Source: Methylocystis sp. H62 (GTDB lineage: Bacteria; Pseudomonadota; Alphaproteobacteria; Rhizobiales; Beijerinckiaceae). From it: a DNA stretch of 64,000 nucleotides. This document shows, piece by piece, positions 35,868 to 44,736 of the stretch. The position numbers were made by a program, and so were the translations under genes. The stretch spans positions 156,293 to 220,292 of the forward strand of contig NZ_JADNQZ010000055.1 in the NCBI RefSeq assembly GCF_015709515.1. Direction: 5' to 3'. The notes under the pieces were generated by a model, which did not search any database, was not told where the DNA came from, and was given only the letters and a program-made list of their open reading frames with translations. The first letter of the stretch is position 1; each line of letters starts with the position of its first letter.

Positions 35868-36086
35868 ATGGCGATGAGCAACAGGACCAAGATTGGTGTC
35901 GTTCTGGCGGTTGGGGTTCTCGCCGGCCTCACGTCGGGGTTGCTGTCCCTGCTGCTTTTGGCGGTAGCGGGCTTCCTGATCGCCTGGGGCCAGAATCCCA
36001 AAGCCGTTGAGGACTTTTTCGAAAGCCTTCCCTTTCGAGACTACAGCTCAAAAGCCTTCTCTCGCTTGAACTCGATCCTCTCTTAA
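35868..36086 (+). CDS. Small membrane protein (72 aa)
   Basis: ATG 35868 after AGGAG (35853-35857); a second ATG two codons on is an alternative. The helix IGVVLAVGVLAGLTSGLLSLLLLAVAGFLI spans the membrane once or as a hairpin and is written here only by position, residues about 9-38. The soluble tail contains an FFESLPFRDYSSK segment. I do not recognise the family. It precedes tRNA-Thr, which is on the other strand. Confidence 0.5.
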   Translation: MAMSNRTKIGVVLAVGVLAGLTSGLLSLLLLAVAGFLIAWGQNPKAVEDFFESLPFRDYSSKAFSRLNSILS

Positions 36087-36239
36087 GTTCTCCCGCCGCG
36101 CGGCGCGCCTCGCGTCGCCCTCTGCTCGACACCGCCGAAAAGCCTGCCGGATCTCTCTGGCGGGCTTTAACCGCGTGGAACCACGCCGCTTTCGGCGGCG
36201 CTCGCGTCCAGCGTCGAACTGACAGACAACTTCTTGAGA

Positions 36240-36314
<75 letters not shown>

Positions 36315-36470
36315 GCTTGACCGCCCGAAACGCATGAAATCACGTCCGACGCGCTCGGCGACTGTGTGCCACAGGGGCGCGCAAGTCGCAAGCGCACACG
36401 CGGGTCCAGCCCAAGGCTTCGAACTCGAGTTAATTTCAGCTCACACTCAGCCGTCATGCCCGGCCTTGTG

Positions 36471-37732
36471 CCACGGCTGTCCGGTTCATTTATTGCTTGA
36501 ATATGTACATGGCGTTGATTCTATTTGTTCCCAGAGGGTTACGAATCATCTGGACACGGAACCGGAACAACGCCATGCGCCACAAGAATATCGTTTTCCA
36601 CGATCTGCTCAAACTGGTTCCCTGGAGCGTCTTCGACAAGCTTGTGAAAGAGCATGGGAGCGACGAACTCGTGCGCGGGTTCGATACGCGCCGTCAGCTC
36701 ATCGCACTGCTTTATGGGCAGTTTTCCGGCGCGGAGTCGTTGCGGGCGATCGAAACGGCGATGGCGAGCCATGCGACGCGGCTCTATCACGTCGGCGGCA
36801 AGATCGCCCGCCGCTCGACTTTCGCCGACGCCAATCGCAGCCGGCCTCCGCAAGTGTTTTCCGGGCTTTTCGAGCACATGCTGGGCACGGCGACCTTGGC
36901 CAACCGCAAGATGCGTCAAGAGATGAAGGAGGTCGTGCGGCTGATCGACTCGACCAGCCTGCATCTGGCCGGCGTCGGCGCGCAATGGTCGCGATTTTCC
37001 GCCGATGTGTGCGGTGCCAAGGCGCATGTCGTCTACGATCCCGATCTCGCCCGCCCGGTTTATCCCTCGGTCACGGCGGCCAATGTCAACGACATCACGG
37101 CGCCCAAGGAGATGCCGATCGAGGCCGGCGCGACCTATGTGTTCGATCTCGGCTATTACGATTACGGTTGGTGGGCGCGTCTCGACGCGGCGGATTGCCG
37201 GATCGTCACGCGGTTCAAAACCCATACGCCGCTGCTCGACGCGAAGGACATGCGCTTGCCGGCGGGTTCGTGCGCGCTGAGCGATCGGATCGGCTTTTTA
37301 CCGAGCCGGCAGGCGAAGAACCGCATGAATCCGATGCGGGCCGCCGTGCGCGAAGTCGTCGTTATGACCGACACGAGCAACGATCTGGACGCGCCGGCGG
37401 ACGACATCGCCGATCTCTACAAGCGACGCTGGCAAATCGAATTGTTCTTTCGCCTGATGAAGCAGACGCTGAGGATACGCTCCTACATCGGACGCTCGCA
37501 AAACGCGGTTCGCATACAGATCGCGGCGGCCTTGATCGCGCATCTGCTCTTGCGGCTCCTGCAAAATATCGCCAAGTCAAACCATGGGTTCCTCGAACTC
37601 GCTCGACTCGTGCGAACCAACCTGATGCACCGCAAATCCTTCCTGAGCATGAACGAAATACAGCACACACAACCGCGCGATCACAGACAACACGAGTTCG
37701 ACTGGCGCTATGCTTGAACCGGACAGCCGTGG
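36471..37732 (+). mobile_element. IS4-family insertion sequence
   Basis: Perfect 18-bp terminal inverted repeats, CCACGGCTGTCCGGTTCA (36471-36488) and its complement (37715-37732), enclose one transposase gene. The right repeat overlaps the last codons of the transposase. The element (1262 bases) lies inside a palindromic intergenic repeat whose arms flank it (GCCCGGCCTTGTG on the left, GCTTGTCCCGGCC on the right). No perfect target-site duplication is seen. Apparently intact and potentially active. Confidence 0.93.
36575..37717 (+). CDS. IS4-family transposase (380 aa)
   Basis: Starts MRHKNIVFHDLLKLVPWSVF, the DUF4372-type N-terminal domain of IS4 transposases. The DDE catalytic region follows: first Asp in VRLIDSTSLHL, second Asp in YVFDLGYYDYGWW, and the Glu in the Y-(2)-R-(3)-E-(6)-K-type block YKRRWQIELFFRLMKQ. 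Full length, with no frameshift. A further in-frame upstream ATG (36497) is less likely because it precedes the DUF4372 start by 26 odd residues. Confidence 0.93.
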   Translation: MRHKNIVFHDLLKLVPWSVFDKLVKEHGSDELVRGFDTRRQLIALLYGQFSGAESLRAIETAMASHATRLYHVGGKIARRSTFADANRSRPPQVFSGLFEHMLGTATLANRKMRQEMKEVVRLIDSTSLHLAGVGAQWSRFSADVCGAKAHVVYDPDLARPVYPSVTAANVNDITAPKEMPIEAGATYVFDLGYYDYGWWARLDAADCRIVTRFKTHTPLLDAKDMRLPAGSCALSDRIGFLPSRQAKNRMNPMRAAVREVVVMTDTSNDLDAPADDIADLYKRRWQIELFFRLMKQTLRIRSYIGRSQNAVRIQIAAALIAHLLLRLLQNIAKSNHGFLELARLVRTNLMHRKSFLSMNEIQHTQPRDHRQHEFDWRYA

Positions 37733-37862
37733 GCTTGTCCCGGCCATCCACGCCGTGAGGCTGCGAAACGCTTCGCGCGGAGACGGTACTTCCGCCTCAT
37801 ATCCTCACATTTGCCTCGTGTCGTCGCGTGGATGGCCGCGACAAGCGCGGCCATGACGCGGT
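37733..37862. repeat. Palindromic intergenic repeat cluster
   Basis: GGCCATCCACGC (37742-37753) is inverted as GCGTGGATGGCC (37826-37837). A second dyad GGCCGCGACAAGCGCGGCC follows (37834-37852). The first arm continues across the IS4 element (GTCATGCCCGGCC, 36453-36465), so the IS split one palindrome. Similar mobile palindromes are common between genes in Hyphomicrobiales; this is read from sequence form, not from a database. Confidence 0.65.
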
Positions 37863-37987
37863 GAGATGACCCCCTCGTTAACCTGGATTCGGAGCCCTAG
37901 CGTCCCGTCTCATGCGGCGGCTGAACGCAAATCTTCGCCGGCGACCCCGCCAAAACAGGTTGTGTTACTTAAAATTACAACCTAAGA

Positions 37988-38452
37988 TTGAAATATCGAT
38001 CGACCCTGTCGGCCCTCATCGGAGGCGCGTCGGGCGGGTCGACGTCGCAATGCGCCGCGACGGAGGATCAATTGATTGAGAATTATCTTTCCGACGAACA
38101 TTGGCAGGCCGTCGCTTCCGTCCTTCCCGGAAAGGAAGGCGACCCAGGCTGTAGAGCCCGCGACAATCGGCTTTTTCTCGAAGCGGTGTTCTGGATCGTT
38201 CGGACCGGCGCGCCCTGGCGCAGCCTGCCGCCGCGGTTCGGCAAATGGTACACGGCCTATACGCGCTACCATCGCTGGGACAGGAAGGGCGTCTGGCCGC
38301 GCGTCGTGGCCGCGCTCACCGCATGCGATTTCCACTACGACGAAGACGGGCTGCGCTTCGCGCCTTGCGATGAGATTGGCTTACCCGAGCGCTCGCAAAG
38401 CGACGCCGACGCGCGCCAGCGCGCCGCGGTCAGTCAATTGGTCGGAGTCTGA
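37988..38452 (+). pseudogene. IS5-family OrfA remnant (DUF4096-like)
   Basis: The core LSDEHWQAVASVLPGKEGDP, NRLFLEAVFWIVRTGAPWRS and KWYTAYTRYHRWDRKGVW is the N-terminal domain of IS5-family (IS427-type) transposases. The DDE-bearing second half is missing; the frame runs into unrelated C-terminal residues and stops next to the transglutaminase gene. The start is uncertain (TTG 37988 or further in). No terminal repeats are visible. Most likely an inactive fragment. Confidence 0.7.
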
Positions 38453-38458
38453 GACCAG

Positions 38459-39295
38459 CTATTGCGATTGCGATTGCGACTGGCTGAAGGCCGCCGCCCG
38501 CGCCACGCGCACTTTGACGTCAAGCGTTTCGCCGCCGCCGCCGGAGTGCGAGCCGCGAATCGGCGCCGCGCCCAGATAGTCGAGCGCGACGGCGACGCGC
38601 ACATGATTTTCCTGCGGCGCCACGCCATGCGTCGGATCGAAGGCCACCCAGCCGAGATCCTCGACATAGGCTTCGGCCCATGCGTGGCCGGCGACCTGAT
38701 CCTCGCCGTCGCTGCCGAGGAAATAGCCGCTCACATAGCGCGCCGGCGCGCTGATCGCGCGCGCGCACGCGATGAAGAGATGCGAAAAATCCTGACAGAC
38801 GCCCTTGCGATGCTCGAAACATTCCGCCGCCGTCGTGCCCGAATGCGTCGCGGCGGCGTCGAATGTGAGCGATTCGTGAATCGCGCCAAGCAACGCATGG
38901 AGCTTCGAGAGCGTTCCGCTTTCCTTCGACGTCGTTTCGCGCGCGAAATCGCAGATCGCCATGTTCGGGGTCGTCAGCGGCGTGTCCCGCATGAACAGGA
39001 TAGGCGGAAAGCGCTCGACCGCGCCAGAAACGACCCCGGCGACGTCGAAGGTGGTCACCTCTCCCTCGACCACCGTCGAGATCGATTCGAGCGGCCCGTC
39101 CACGGAGAAGCGGTGGAGCGTATTGCCGAAGGCGTCCTCCGACTGCACCAGTCGGCAATCGCGATCGACGTCGATGCGCCAGTCAACGACATGCTGCCCG
39201 TCGTGATTGCGCGGCGTCAGGCGAAGATGCTGCACGGCCGTTCGCGGCGGCTCCGCATAGCGATAGGTCGTTTCATGCCTTATGCGGATGCGCAT
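38459..39295 (-). CDS. Transglutaminase-like cysteine protease family protein (278 aa)
   Basis: N-terminal bacterial transglutaminase-associated domain (MRIRIRHETTYRYAEP, QHLRLTPR), then a transglutaminase core with the triad Cys167 (RKGVCQDFSH), His204 (AGHAWAEAY) and Asp220 (VAFDPTHG). The C-terminus is a short Ser-Gln repeat (SQSQSQSQ) from a TTGCGA-type DNA repeat. It is the last gene of a three-gene operon with the alpha-E and ATP-grasp genes. In that conserved trio it is thought to act as a peptidase or amide-processing enzyme. ATG 39295; cytoplasmic. Confidence 0.92.
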   Translation of the reverse strand: MRIRIRHETTYRYAEPPRTAVQHLRLTPRNHDGQHVVDWRIDVDRDCRLVQSEDAFGNTLHRFSVDGPLESISTVVEGEVTTFDVAGVVSGAVERFPPILFMRDTPLTTPNMAICDFARETTSKESGTLSKLHALLGAIHESLTFDAAATHSGTTAAECFEHRKGVCQDFSHLFIACARAISAPARYVSGYFLGSDGEDQVAGHAWAEAYVEDLGWVAFDPTHGVAPQENHVRVAVALDYLGAAPIRGSHSGGGGETLDVKVRVARAAAFSQSQSQSQ

Positions 39296-39305
39296 CGGAT
39301 TTCGC

Positions 39306-40259
39306 TCAAAAGAGATATTGCTCGGAGATAAGCGCGGCCAGTCGGTTGTTTTCCGTGATGAAGGACTGCACGAATTCATGCAGACCGCCCTGAAAGACGC
39401 TCTCCATATTCATCTTTTCGAGCTTGCCGTAGACGCCGCGGGCGTGACGCTGCGACGAGCCTTGGCGCCCGTGCGCGCGGGCAAGATTGTCGAGATTGCG
39501 CACGATCGACTCATAGCAGGAAATCAGCGAACGCGGCATCTCCGGGCGGAGGATCAACAGATCGGCGACGAGCCAGGGCTTCATGCTCGTGCGATAGACC
39601 CAGTGATAGGCGGTATGCGCCGATACGGCGCGCAGAATCGCCGACCACTGGAAATAGTCGAGGGAACCGCCGACGATCTCCTTCTCGGGCAGCAGCACAT
39701 GATATTTGACGTCGAGCAAACGCGCCGTGTTGTCGGCGCGTTCGATAAAAAGCCCGACGCGCGAGAACCAATAGGCGTCGTTGCGCAGCATGGTGCGATA
39801 GGCGCCGCCGTCATAGGTCAGCGACGTCTGCTTGATGACCTCAAGAAAACGCGCGAGCTCCTGCGCGCAAGGGATGACGCCGCGCGATTCGAGCGCACGC
39901 ATTTCCAGATAGGCGTCGTTGATCGACTCCCACATTTCGATGGTCAGCGCCGTGCGCACGGCGCGGGCGTTGGCGCGCGCCTGCTCCAGGCAGTTGCGGA
40001 TCGATCCCGGATTTTCCGGCGCGAAGGTGAGAAACTCGATGACGTTGGCTTCATCGACCGGACGTCCGGAGGCGTCGAACGCCAGCGCCGCGCCCGACGA
40101 CAGAAGCACGCTTTCCCACTCAGTTTCTTCGCCGCCATAGGCCTTAGGCAGCGCGGCGAGGCGTCGCGACGCTTGAATGGCGCGCGCCAGAAAGTCGGCG
40201 CGCTCCATGTAGCGGGCGAGCCAGTACAGATTGTCGGCGGTGCGGGAAAGCATCAGCAC
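39306..40259 (-). CDS. Alpha-E domain protein (DUF403) (317 aa)
   Basis: An all-helical alpha-E domain. The family start MLSRTADNLYWLARYMERAD is unmistakable, and the repeated Arg-x-x-Glu-Arg-Ala pattern returns at FIERADNTARLLDVKYH. Length is normal. Alpha-E proteins occur between ATP-grasp and transglutaminase genes and are predicted partners in a peptide ligation or tagging system of unknown product. Gap to the transglutaminase gene is 10 bases; gap to the ATP-grasp gene is 85 bases and contains a triplicated 12-mer. Confidence 0.92.
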   Translation of the reverse strand: MLMLSRTADNLYWLARYMERADFLARAIQASRRLAALPKAYGGEETEWESVLLSSGAALAFDASGRPVDEANVIEFLTFAPENPGSIRNCLEQARANARAVRTALTIEMWESINDAYLEMRALESRGVIPCAQELARFLEVIKQTSLTYDGGAYRTMLRNDAYWFSRVGLFIERADNTARLLDVKYHVLLPEKEIVGGSLDYFQWSAILRAVSAHTAYHWVYRTSMKPWLVADLLILRPEMPRSLISCYESIVRNLDNLARAHGRQGSSQRHARGVYGKLEKMNMESVFQGGLHEFVQSFITENNRLAALISEQYLF

Positions 40260-40314
40260 GTCCGTTTATGATTGGCTTTGGCGATCATCGGTGGTCTTTG
40301 CGGGGTATGCGAGG

Positions 40315-40349
40315 GTCTCGTCACAGGTCTCGTCACAGGTCTCGTCACG
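40315..40349. repeat. Triplicated 12-mer
   Basis: GTCTCGTCACAG occurs at 40315 and 40327 and, with its last base missing or changed, at 40339. The array spans the ATP-grasp stop codon and the start of the operon gap. Likely replication slippage; no function assigned. Confidence 0.8.
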
Positions 40350-41805
40350 CTTGGCCCATCGGCTCATCCGCGACCCACGCGTCGTCGATCACCCAGGTGT
40401 CCTTGGTGCCGCCGCCCTGGCTCGAATTCACGACGAGCGACTTCTCCGTCATGGCGACCCGGGTCAGACCGCCCGGCACGACGCGGGCGCCATTAGCGCC
40501 CTGCAGCACGAAGGGCCGCAGATCGACGTGGCGTGGCGCGACGCCCGAGGCCATGGCGATGGGGCATGTCGAGAGCGCCAGCGTCGGCTGTGCGATGAAA
40601 TTCTGCGGCTGCGCCTTTAGCTTGGCGCGAAACTCCTCGATCTGCGCCTTCGTCGCATGCGGTCCCACGAGCATGCCGTAGCCGCCGGAGCCGTTCACTT
40701 CCTTGACGACGAGTTCATCGAGATGGTCGAGCACGTAAGCGAGCGCCTCCTGTTCACGGCAACGAAAGGTCGGAACATTCTGCAGGAGCGGCGCCTCGTC
40801 CAGATAAAACTTAATAATGTCAGGCATGTAGGTGTACATCGCCTTGTCGTCGGCGGCGCCGGCGCCGACTGCATTCGCCAGCGTCACATTGCCTGATTGA
40901 TAGGCGCCCATCAGCCCGGCGACGCCCAGCGCCGAATCCGGCCGGAAGCACAGCGGGTCGAGGAAGTCGTCGTCGATGCGCCGATAAATGACGTCGACGC
41001 GGCGCGGGCCCTCAGTCGTGCGCATATAGACGACGTCGTCGCGAACGAAGAGATCGCGGCCCTCGACAAGCTCGACGCCGAGCTTGTCAGCGAGAAACGA
41101 GTGTTCGTAGAAGGCCGAATTATACTGGCCGGGCGTCATCAAGACGATCGTCGGATCGCCGTTGGCGCGCGGCGGCGCGACCGAGCGCAAAGTCGCAAGC
41201 AGCTCATCGGGATAGTTTTCGATCGGCGCGACGCGATGCAGCGCGAAGAGCTCGGGAAACAGCCGCATCATCACTTCGCGGTTCTCGAGCATGTAGGAGA
41301 CGCCAGACGGCGTCCGGGCATTGTCCTCGAGAACGAAGAAGCCCTGATCGTCGGTGCGCACGATGTCGACGCCAGCGATATGCACGTAAATATCGAAGGG
41401 CACGCGCCGGCCCGCCATATCGGGGCAATAGGCGGGGTTGCGATAGACGAGATCGGCAGGAACGATTCCCGCCCTCAAGATCTCGCCGGCCCCGTAGATG
41501 TCGGCAAGAAACGCGTTGAGCGCGGTGACGCGCTGGATCAGACCTTTTTCAAGCGTCGTCCATTCGCTGCGCGAGAGTATGCGCGGCAGGATATCGAAGG
41601 GAATGAGGCGCTCGGTCGCCTCCTGCGCGCCATAGACCGCGAAGGTGATCCCGATGCGACGAAAAAGCAGCTCCGCCTGCTCGCGCCGCGACGCCAGGAG
41701 CTCGGGCGGGGTTTCCGCGAGCCATTGCGAAAGCTTGCGATAAGGCGCGCGGGTGCGGCCGTCCGCTCCAGCCAGTTCATCGAACTGCGTTATGCGTGAG
41801 TCCAT
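40345..41805 (-). CDS. Circularly permuted ATP-grasp type 2 protein (486 aa)
   Basis: ATG 41805 is preceded by GAGGGAG. The protein has the DUF404/DUF407 layout of circularly permuted type 2 ATP-grasp enzymes: FRRIGITFAVYGAQEATERL, RVTALNAFLADIYG, DIYVHIAGVDIVRTDD, LEDNARTPSGVSYMLENR, then LVVKEVNGSGGYGMLVGP and RHVDLRPFVLQG. ATP-grasp enzymes join a carboxylate to an amine or thiol. With alpha-E and transglutaminase genes downstream it forms a conserved operon predicted to make and process a peptide. The substrate is unknown. Confidence 0.93.
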   Translation of the reverse strand: MDSRITQFDELAGADGRTRAPYRKLSQWLAETPPELLASRREQAELLFRRIGITFAVYGAQEATERLIPFDILPRILSRSEWTTLEKGLIQRVTALNAFLADIYGAGEILRAGIVPADLVYRNPAYCPDMAGRRVPFDIYVHIAGVDIVRTDDQGFFVLEDNARTPSGVSYMLENREVMMRLFPELFALHRVAPIENYPDELLATLRSVAPPRANGDPTIVLMTPGQYNSAFYEHSFLADKLGVELVEGRDLFVRDDVVYMRTTEGPRRVDVIYRRIDDDFLDPLCFRPDSALGVAGLMGAYQSGNVTLANAVGAGAADDKAMYTYMPDIIKFYLDEAPLLQNVPTFRCREQEALAYVLDHLDELVVKEVNGSGGYGMLVGPHATKAQIEEFRAKLKAQPQNFIAQPTLALSTCPIAMASGVAPRHVDLRPFVLQGANGARVVPGGLTRVAMTEKSLVVNSSQGGGTKDTWVIDDAWVADEPMGQA

Positions 41806-42015
41806 TGCAAGAACTCCCTCTTGGCGGCCCGCCTTTGTTTGCGCGGCTGGCGGCCGTTTTTTACAGTTCAAAGCAAGGACTGCGCCAATAGCGGCTGCGA
41901 AAATCTGTCACAGAGTTTTACTATTTGGCCAAAGGATGATTCGCGCTGCGCTTGGTTCTGGCGCAGCCTTATCGCTATCCAACGGAGACGCCGCCGGCAA
42001 GGTTCTTAAGAGCGC

Positions 42016-44217
42016 ATGCGCAGGCCTCGATCCAGACCGAAATCGAGCGTCGCCGTCCATCGACATGGACCGCCGACGAGCGCCGCCGCGCGCCTGTCTT
42101 TTGTCGTCTCTCTTAGTTTTGCATTTTGCGCGCTGAATGGGAACGCGGCCCGCTGCGAAGACCGGCCGCCCGTCTTCAGCTGGGTCGGCATGTATATGGG
42201 CGCGAGCCTCGGCGGCGCCGTTCCTCTGCACGCAGGCGAGCGGCTGCAGGCGACGAGCGGCTTCGGCGCGCCCGCCTTTGATCTTTATCCGAGTGGCGTG
42301 ACGCGCCCAGGCGTCACCGTCGGCGTGCAGGCCGGATATAATTGGCAGCGCGGCCCCGTCGTCTGGGGTTTCGAAACCGATCTCAGCCTTCTCGATGGCA
42401 GGCGCGGTCCGCATGGGCTTTTCCCCGCCTCGCCGGCCTATGTTCCCGGCCTTCCGGCGTATTCGCTCTCCGCCAATACAAGCGCGAATTTCTTCGCGAG
42501 CATTCGCGGGCGCGTCGGCTACGCATGGGACCGCTCGCTCTTTTATCTGACGGGCGGCGTCGCGGCGGGCGGCGCGAGAGGTCCGGCGACCTTGACGCTC
42601 GGCGCAGGGGGGCCGCTGGCGATTTTCAACGCGCCTGGCTCGGTATCCTCGCGCATGAAATATGCGATCGGCGCCGGTTTTGAGTATGCCTTCGCCGACA
42701 ATTGGTCGGCGCGCGCCGAATATCTCTTTCTCAATCAGTCGCTGAACACACAGGTCTTCGACAATGGCGCGGGCTATGCCTATGCGTCGCGCATGCGCAA
42801 TGAGAACCATCTGCTGCGGTTCGGTCTGAATTACCATTTCGGCGCAAAGAGCGAGATTTCCGGCGAGTTGCACTACGGCCAACACGCACATGACGGCCAG
42901 ACTTCGGGCAATGGCGGGAACGCCGACGATCCGGACGTCCCTGAACGCTACAGCGTGCACGCGCAAACGACGAATGTCGTCCAGGCCTATCCGCGGTTTC
43001 GCGCGCTCTATGACGGCCCCAACAGCTTTCCTTCCGGCGGCAAGGCCAATGTCGGGTCAACCACCAATCTTTTCCTTGGCCTGCGCCTGTGGGACGGCGG
43101 CGCCGTCTACCTCAACCCCGAGATTGACGCCGGCTACGGGCTCGCCAATTCGGTCGGCGCGGCGTCTTACGTCAACGCCGCGGTCGCCAAGGTCGGCCGC
43201 GCTGCGCCCTATATGCGCTTCCAGCGGTACTTCCTGCGTCAGATCATCGGATTGAACGAAGACGGCGAAAGAGAACGAGATCCGGACCAAGGCTCACGCA
43301 GCGAGGTGCTTGAGTCGACGCAAAACCAGATCTCGGGCAAGGTCGACAAAAATCGCATCGTCGTTACGCTCGGAAAATTCGCCGTCGGCGACGTGTTCGA
43401 CGACAACGTCTACGCACACGATCCCACGACCGGTTTTCTCAACTTCGCGTTCAACGCGATGGGCGCCTTCGACTACGCGGCCGACGCCTGGGGCTACACC
43501 TACGGGCTTGCGGCAGAGTGGAAGCAGGACTGGTGGACGGCGCGCGGCGGCGTGTTTCAGCTCTCGACGACGCCAAACAGTTTCGACATTGAGCCGCAAC
43601 TGTTTCGACAGTTCATGGGCGTCGCGGAATTCGAGGCGCGATATGATCTTTTCGAACAGCCCGGCGCGGTCAAATTTCTCGTCTATGGCGATAATGGCTA
43701 TCTGAGCAAAATCGACGACGTCATCCGTTACGCCTATCTCGCTGGCGACTTCCCGCCGCGAGTCGACACCGCGCGAGGGCGCGCCGTGAAAACCGGCGGC
43801 GGGATAAACGTCAAGCAGCAGGTCGCGCCGCATCTTGGGTTTTTCCTGCGCGCCAGCATGGCCGACGGGCGTTATGAGACGGTCGATTACACGGATATCG
43901 ACCGCTCCGTCGCATTCGGCTTCGTCGCTGGCGGCGCGCTCTGGGGATGCGACGACGATGAGATCGGCGTCGCCGGCGCCTTAAGCGGTCTGCATGGCGA
44001 CCGCGTGCGCTATTTCGGGCTCGGTGGAACCAGCGTCTACATCGGCGACGGCGCGCTCTCCTACGCCGGCGAGAAGAATATGGAGGCCTATTACAAGATC
44101 GGCTTCGGCAAGAATATCGATGCGACCTTCGATTATCAGCTGCTGGTCAATCCCGCGCATAACAGCGCGCGCGGTCCGATCAACGTCTTCGGCCTGCGTT
44201 TGCGCGCGGCGTTCTAA
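42016..44217 (+). CDS. Double beta-barrel outer-membrane protein (733 aa)
   Basis: A signal peptide lies at about residues 25-47 (AARLSFVVSLSFAFCALNGN). Residues about 50-272 form an Omp25/OmpA-type 8-strand barrel (WVGMYMGASLGGAVPLHAG, FSNAN-like strands, LLRFGLNYHFG). Residues about 290-733 resemble a carbohydrate-selective porin of the OprB type, with NQISGKVDKNRIVVTLGKF, AVGDVFDDNVYAHDPTTGFL and terminal GLRLRAAF ending in Phe. Two complete barrels in one chain is unusual; the first barrel ends in the kind of Phe-Gly strand that would normally close a mature protein. Likely a sugar porin with an extra barrel. Confidence 0.8.
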   Translation: MRRPRSRPKSSVAVHRHGPPTSAAARLSFVVSLSFAFCALNGNAARCEDRPPVFSWVGMYMGASLGGAVPLHAGERLQATSGFGAPAFDLYPSGVTRPGVTVGVQAGYNWQRGPVVWGFETDLSLLDGRRGPHGLFPASPAYVPGLPAYSLSANTSANFFASIRGRVGYAWDRSLFYLTGGVAAGGARGPATLTLGAGGPLAIFNAPGSVSSRMKYAIGAGFEYAFADNWSARAEYLFLNQSLNTQVFDNGAGYAYASRMRNENHLLRFGLNYHFGAKSEISGELHYGQHAHDGQTSGNGGNADDPDVPERYSVHAQTTNVVQAYPRFRALYDGPNSFPSGGKANVGSTTNLFLGLRLWDGGAVYLNPEIDAGYGLANSVGAASYVNAAVAKVGRAAPYMRFQRYFLRQIIGLNEDGERERDPDQGSRSEVLESTQNQISGKVDKNRIVVTLGKFAVGDVFDDNVYAHDPTTGFLNFAFNAMGAFDYAADAWGYTYGLAAEWKQDWWTARGGVFQLSTTPNSFDIEPQLFRQFMGVAEFEARYDLFEQPGAVKFLVYGDNGYLSKIDDVIRYAYLAGDFPPRVDTARGRAVKTGGGINVKQQVAPHLGFFLRASMADGRYETVDYTDIDRSVAFGFVAGGALWGCDDDEIGVAGALSGLHGDRVRYFGLGGTSVYIGDGALSYAGEKNMEAYYKIGFGKNIDATFDYQLLVNPAHNSARGPINVFGLRLRAAF

Positions 44218-44308
44218 GAATTCGCTTCCGCTCGCAATGACGATCTCGACCCAGCGAACCGTGCGACCGGAACCCCTGCGATATGAAATCCCCTCGAACG
44301 GCTTGGCT

Positions 44309-44413
44309 GTCATTCCCGACGCGCGCGTAGCGCGCGATCGGGAATCCAGAGCAAGACCAGTTTCTGGATCGGCTCTGGATTCCCGGTCAGGCCTTTGGCC
44401 TGCCGGGAATGAC
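44309..44413. repeat. Palindromic intergenic element
   Basis: GTCATTCCCG at 44309 is inverted at GCCGGGAATGAC (44402-44413). Internally CGGGAATCCAGAGC is inverted as GCTCTGGATTCCCGG, and small hairpins (GCGCGCGTAGCGCGCG; CAGGCCTTTGGCCTG) occupy both arms. It lies between convergent genes and may end transcription from either side. A REP/MITE-like element by form. Confidence 0.75.
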
Positions 44414-44454
44414 ACGGCCCAAGCGAACGGATCAGCCGGAATCCGCATGACGCT

Positions 44455-44736
44455 TCAAGCAAGATATTCCGGCAGCTTTTGCTCGAACTCCGGGAAATAA
44501 CCAGCGACGACGCTCATATCGAAGCGGGCGAGAATGCTCTCCTTTGCTTCGCGGTCGAGAAGAAAGCGGAAGGCGGAGTCTATAAATCTTTGCGCATCGG
44601 CGCCGCCGCCGAGCCGCAGTAGATCTTTTCGCGAGAGCGTGACGCGATGCTGCGTCTCGCTTCCCTGATCACGCACCGTCACGTCGAAGACGAACGGATC
44701 GCCGTCTTCAATCATGCGCGCGTCGATGGCGGTCAC
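44455..44736 (-). CDS. Small protein overlapping the peroxidase gene (93 aa)
   Basis: GTG start at 44736 that overlaps the glutathione peroxidase stop (GTGA), the classic coupled arrangement. The product (TAIDARMIEDGDPFVFDVTV, then TLSRKDLLRLGGGADAQRFI and DMSVVAGYFPEFEQKLPEYL) is acidic, with no membrane segment or signal. I do not recognise a named family. Translational coupling suggests a role with the peroxidase. Confidence 0.65.
   Translation of the reverse strand: MTAIDARMIEDGDPFVFDVTVRDQGSETQHRVTLSRKDLLRLGGGADAQRFIDSAFRFLLDREAKESILARFDMSVVAGYFPEFEQKLPEYLA

Noticed and set aside
36334..37758. 474-aa open frame covering the IS4 transposase in another frame
   Set aside because: Arg-rich shadow frame; the transposase frame has the DDE residues and ends at the inverted repeat.
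40315..40349. Three copies of a 12-mer as a CRISPR or operator array
   Set aside because: Directly adjacent copies without spacers at a gene end; best explained by slippage.
40897..41799. 300-aa open frame antisense to the ATP-grasp gene
   Set aside because: No start signal and no family pattern; the opposite strand has clear conserved motifs.
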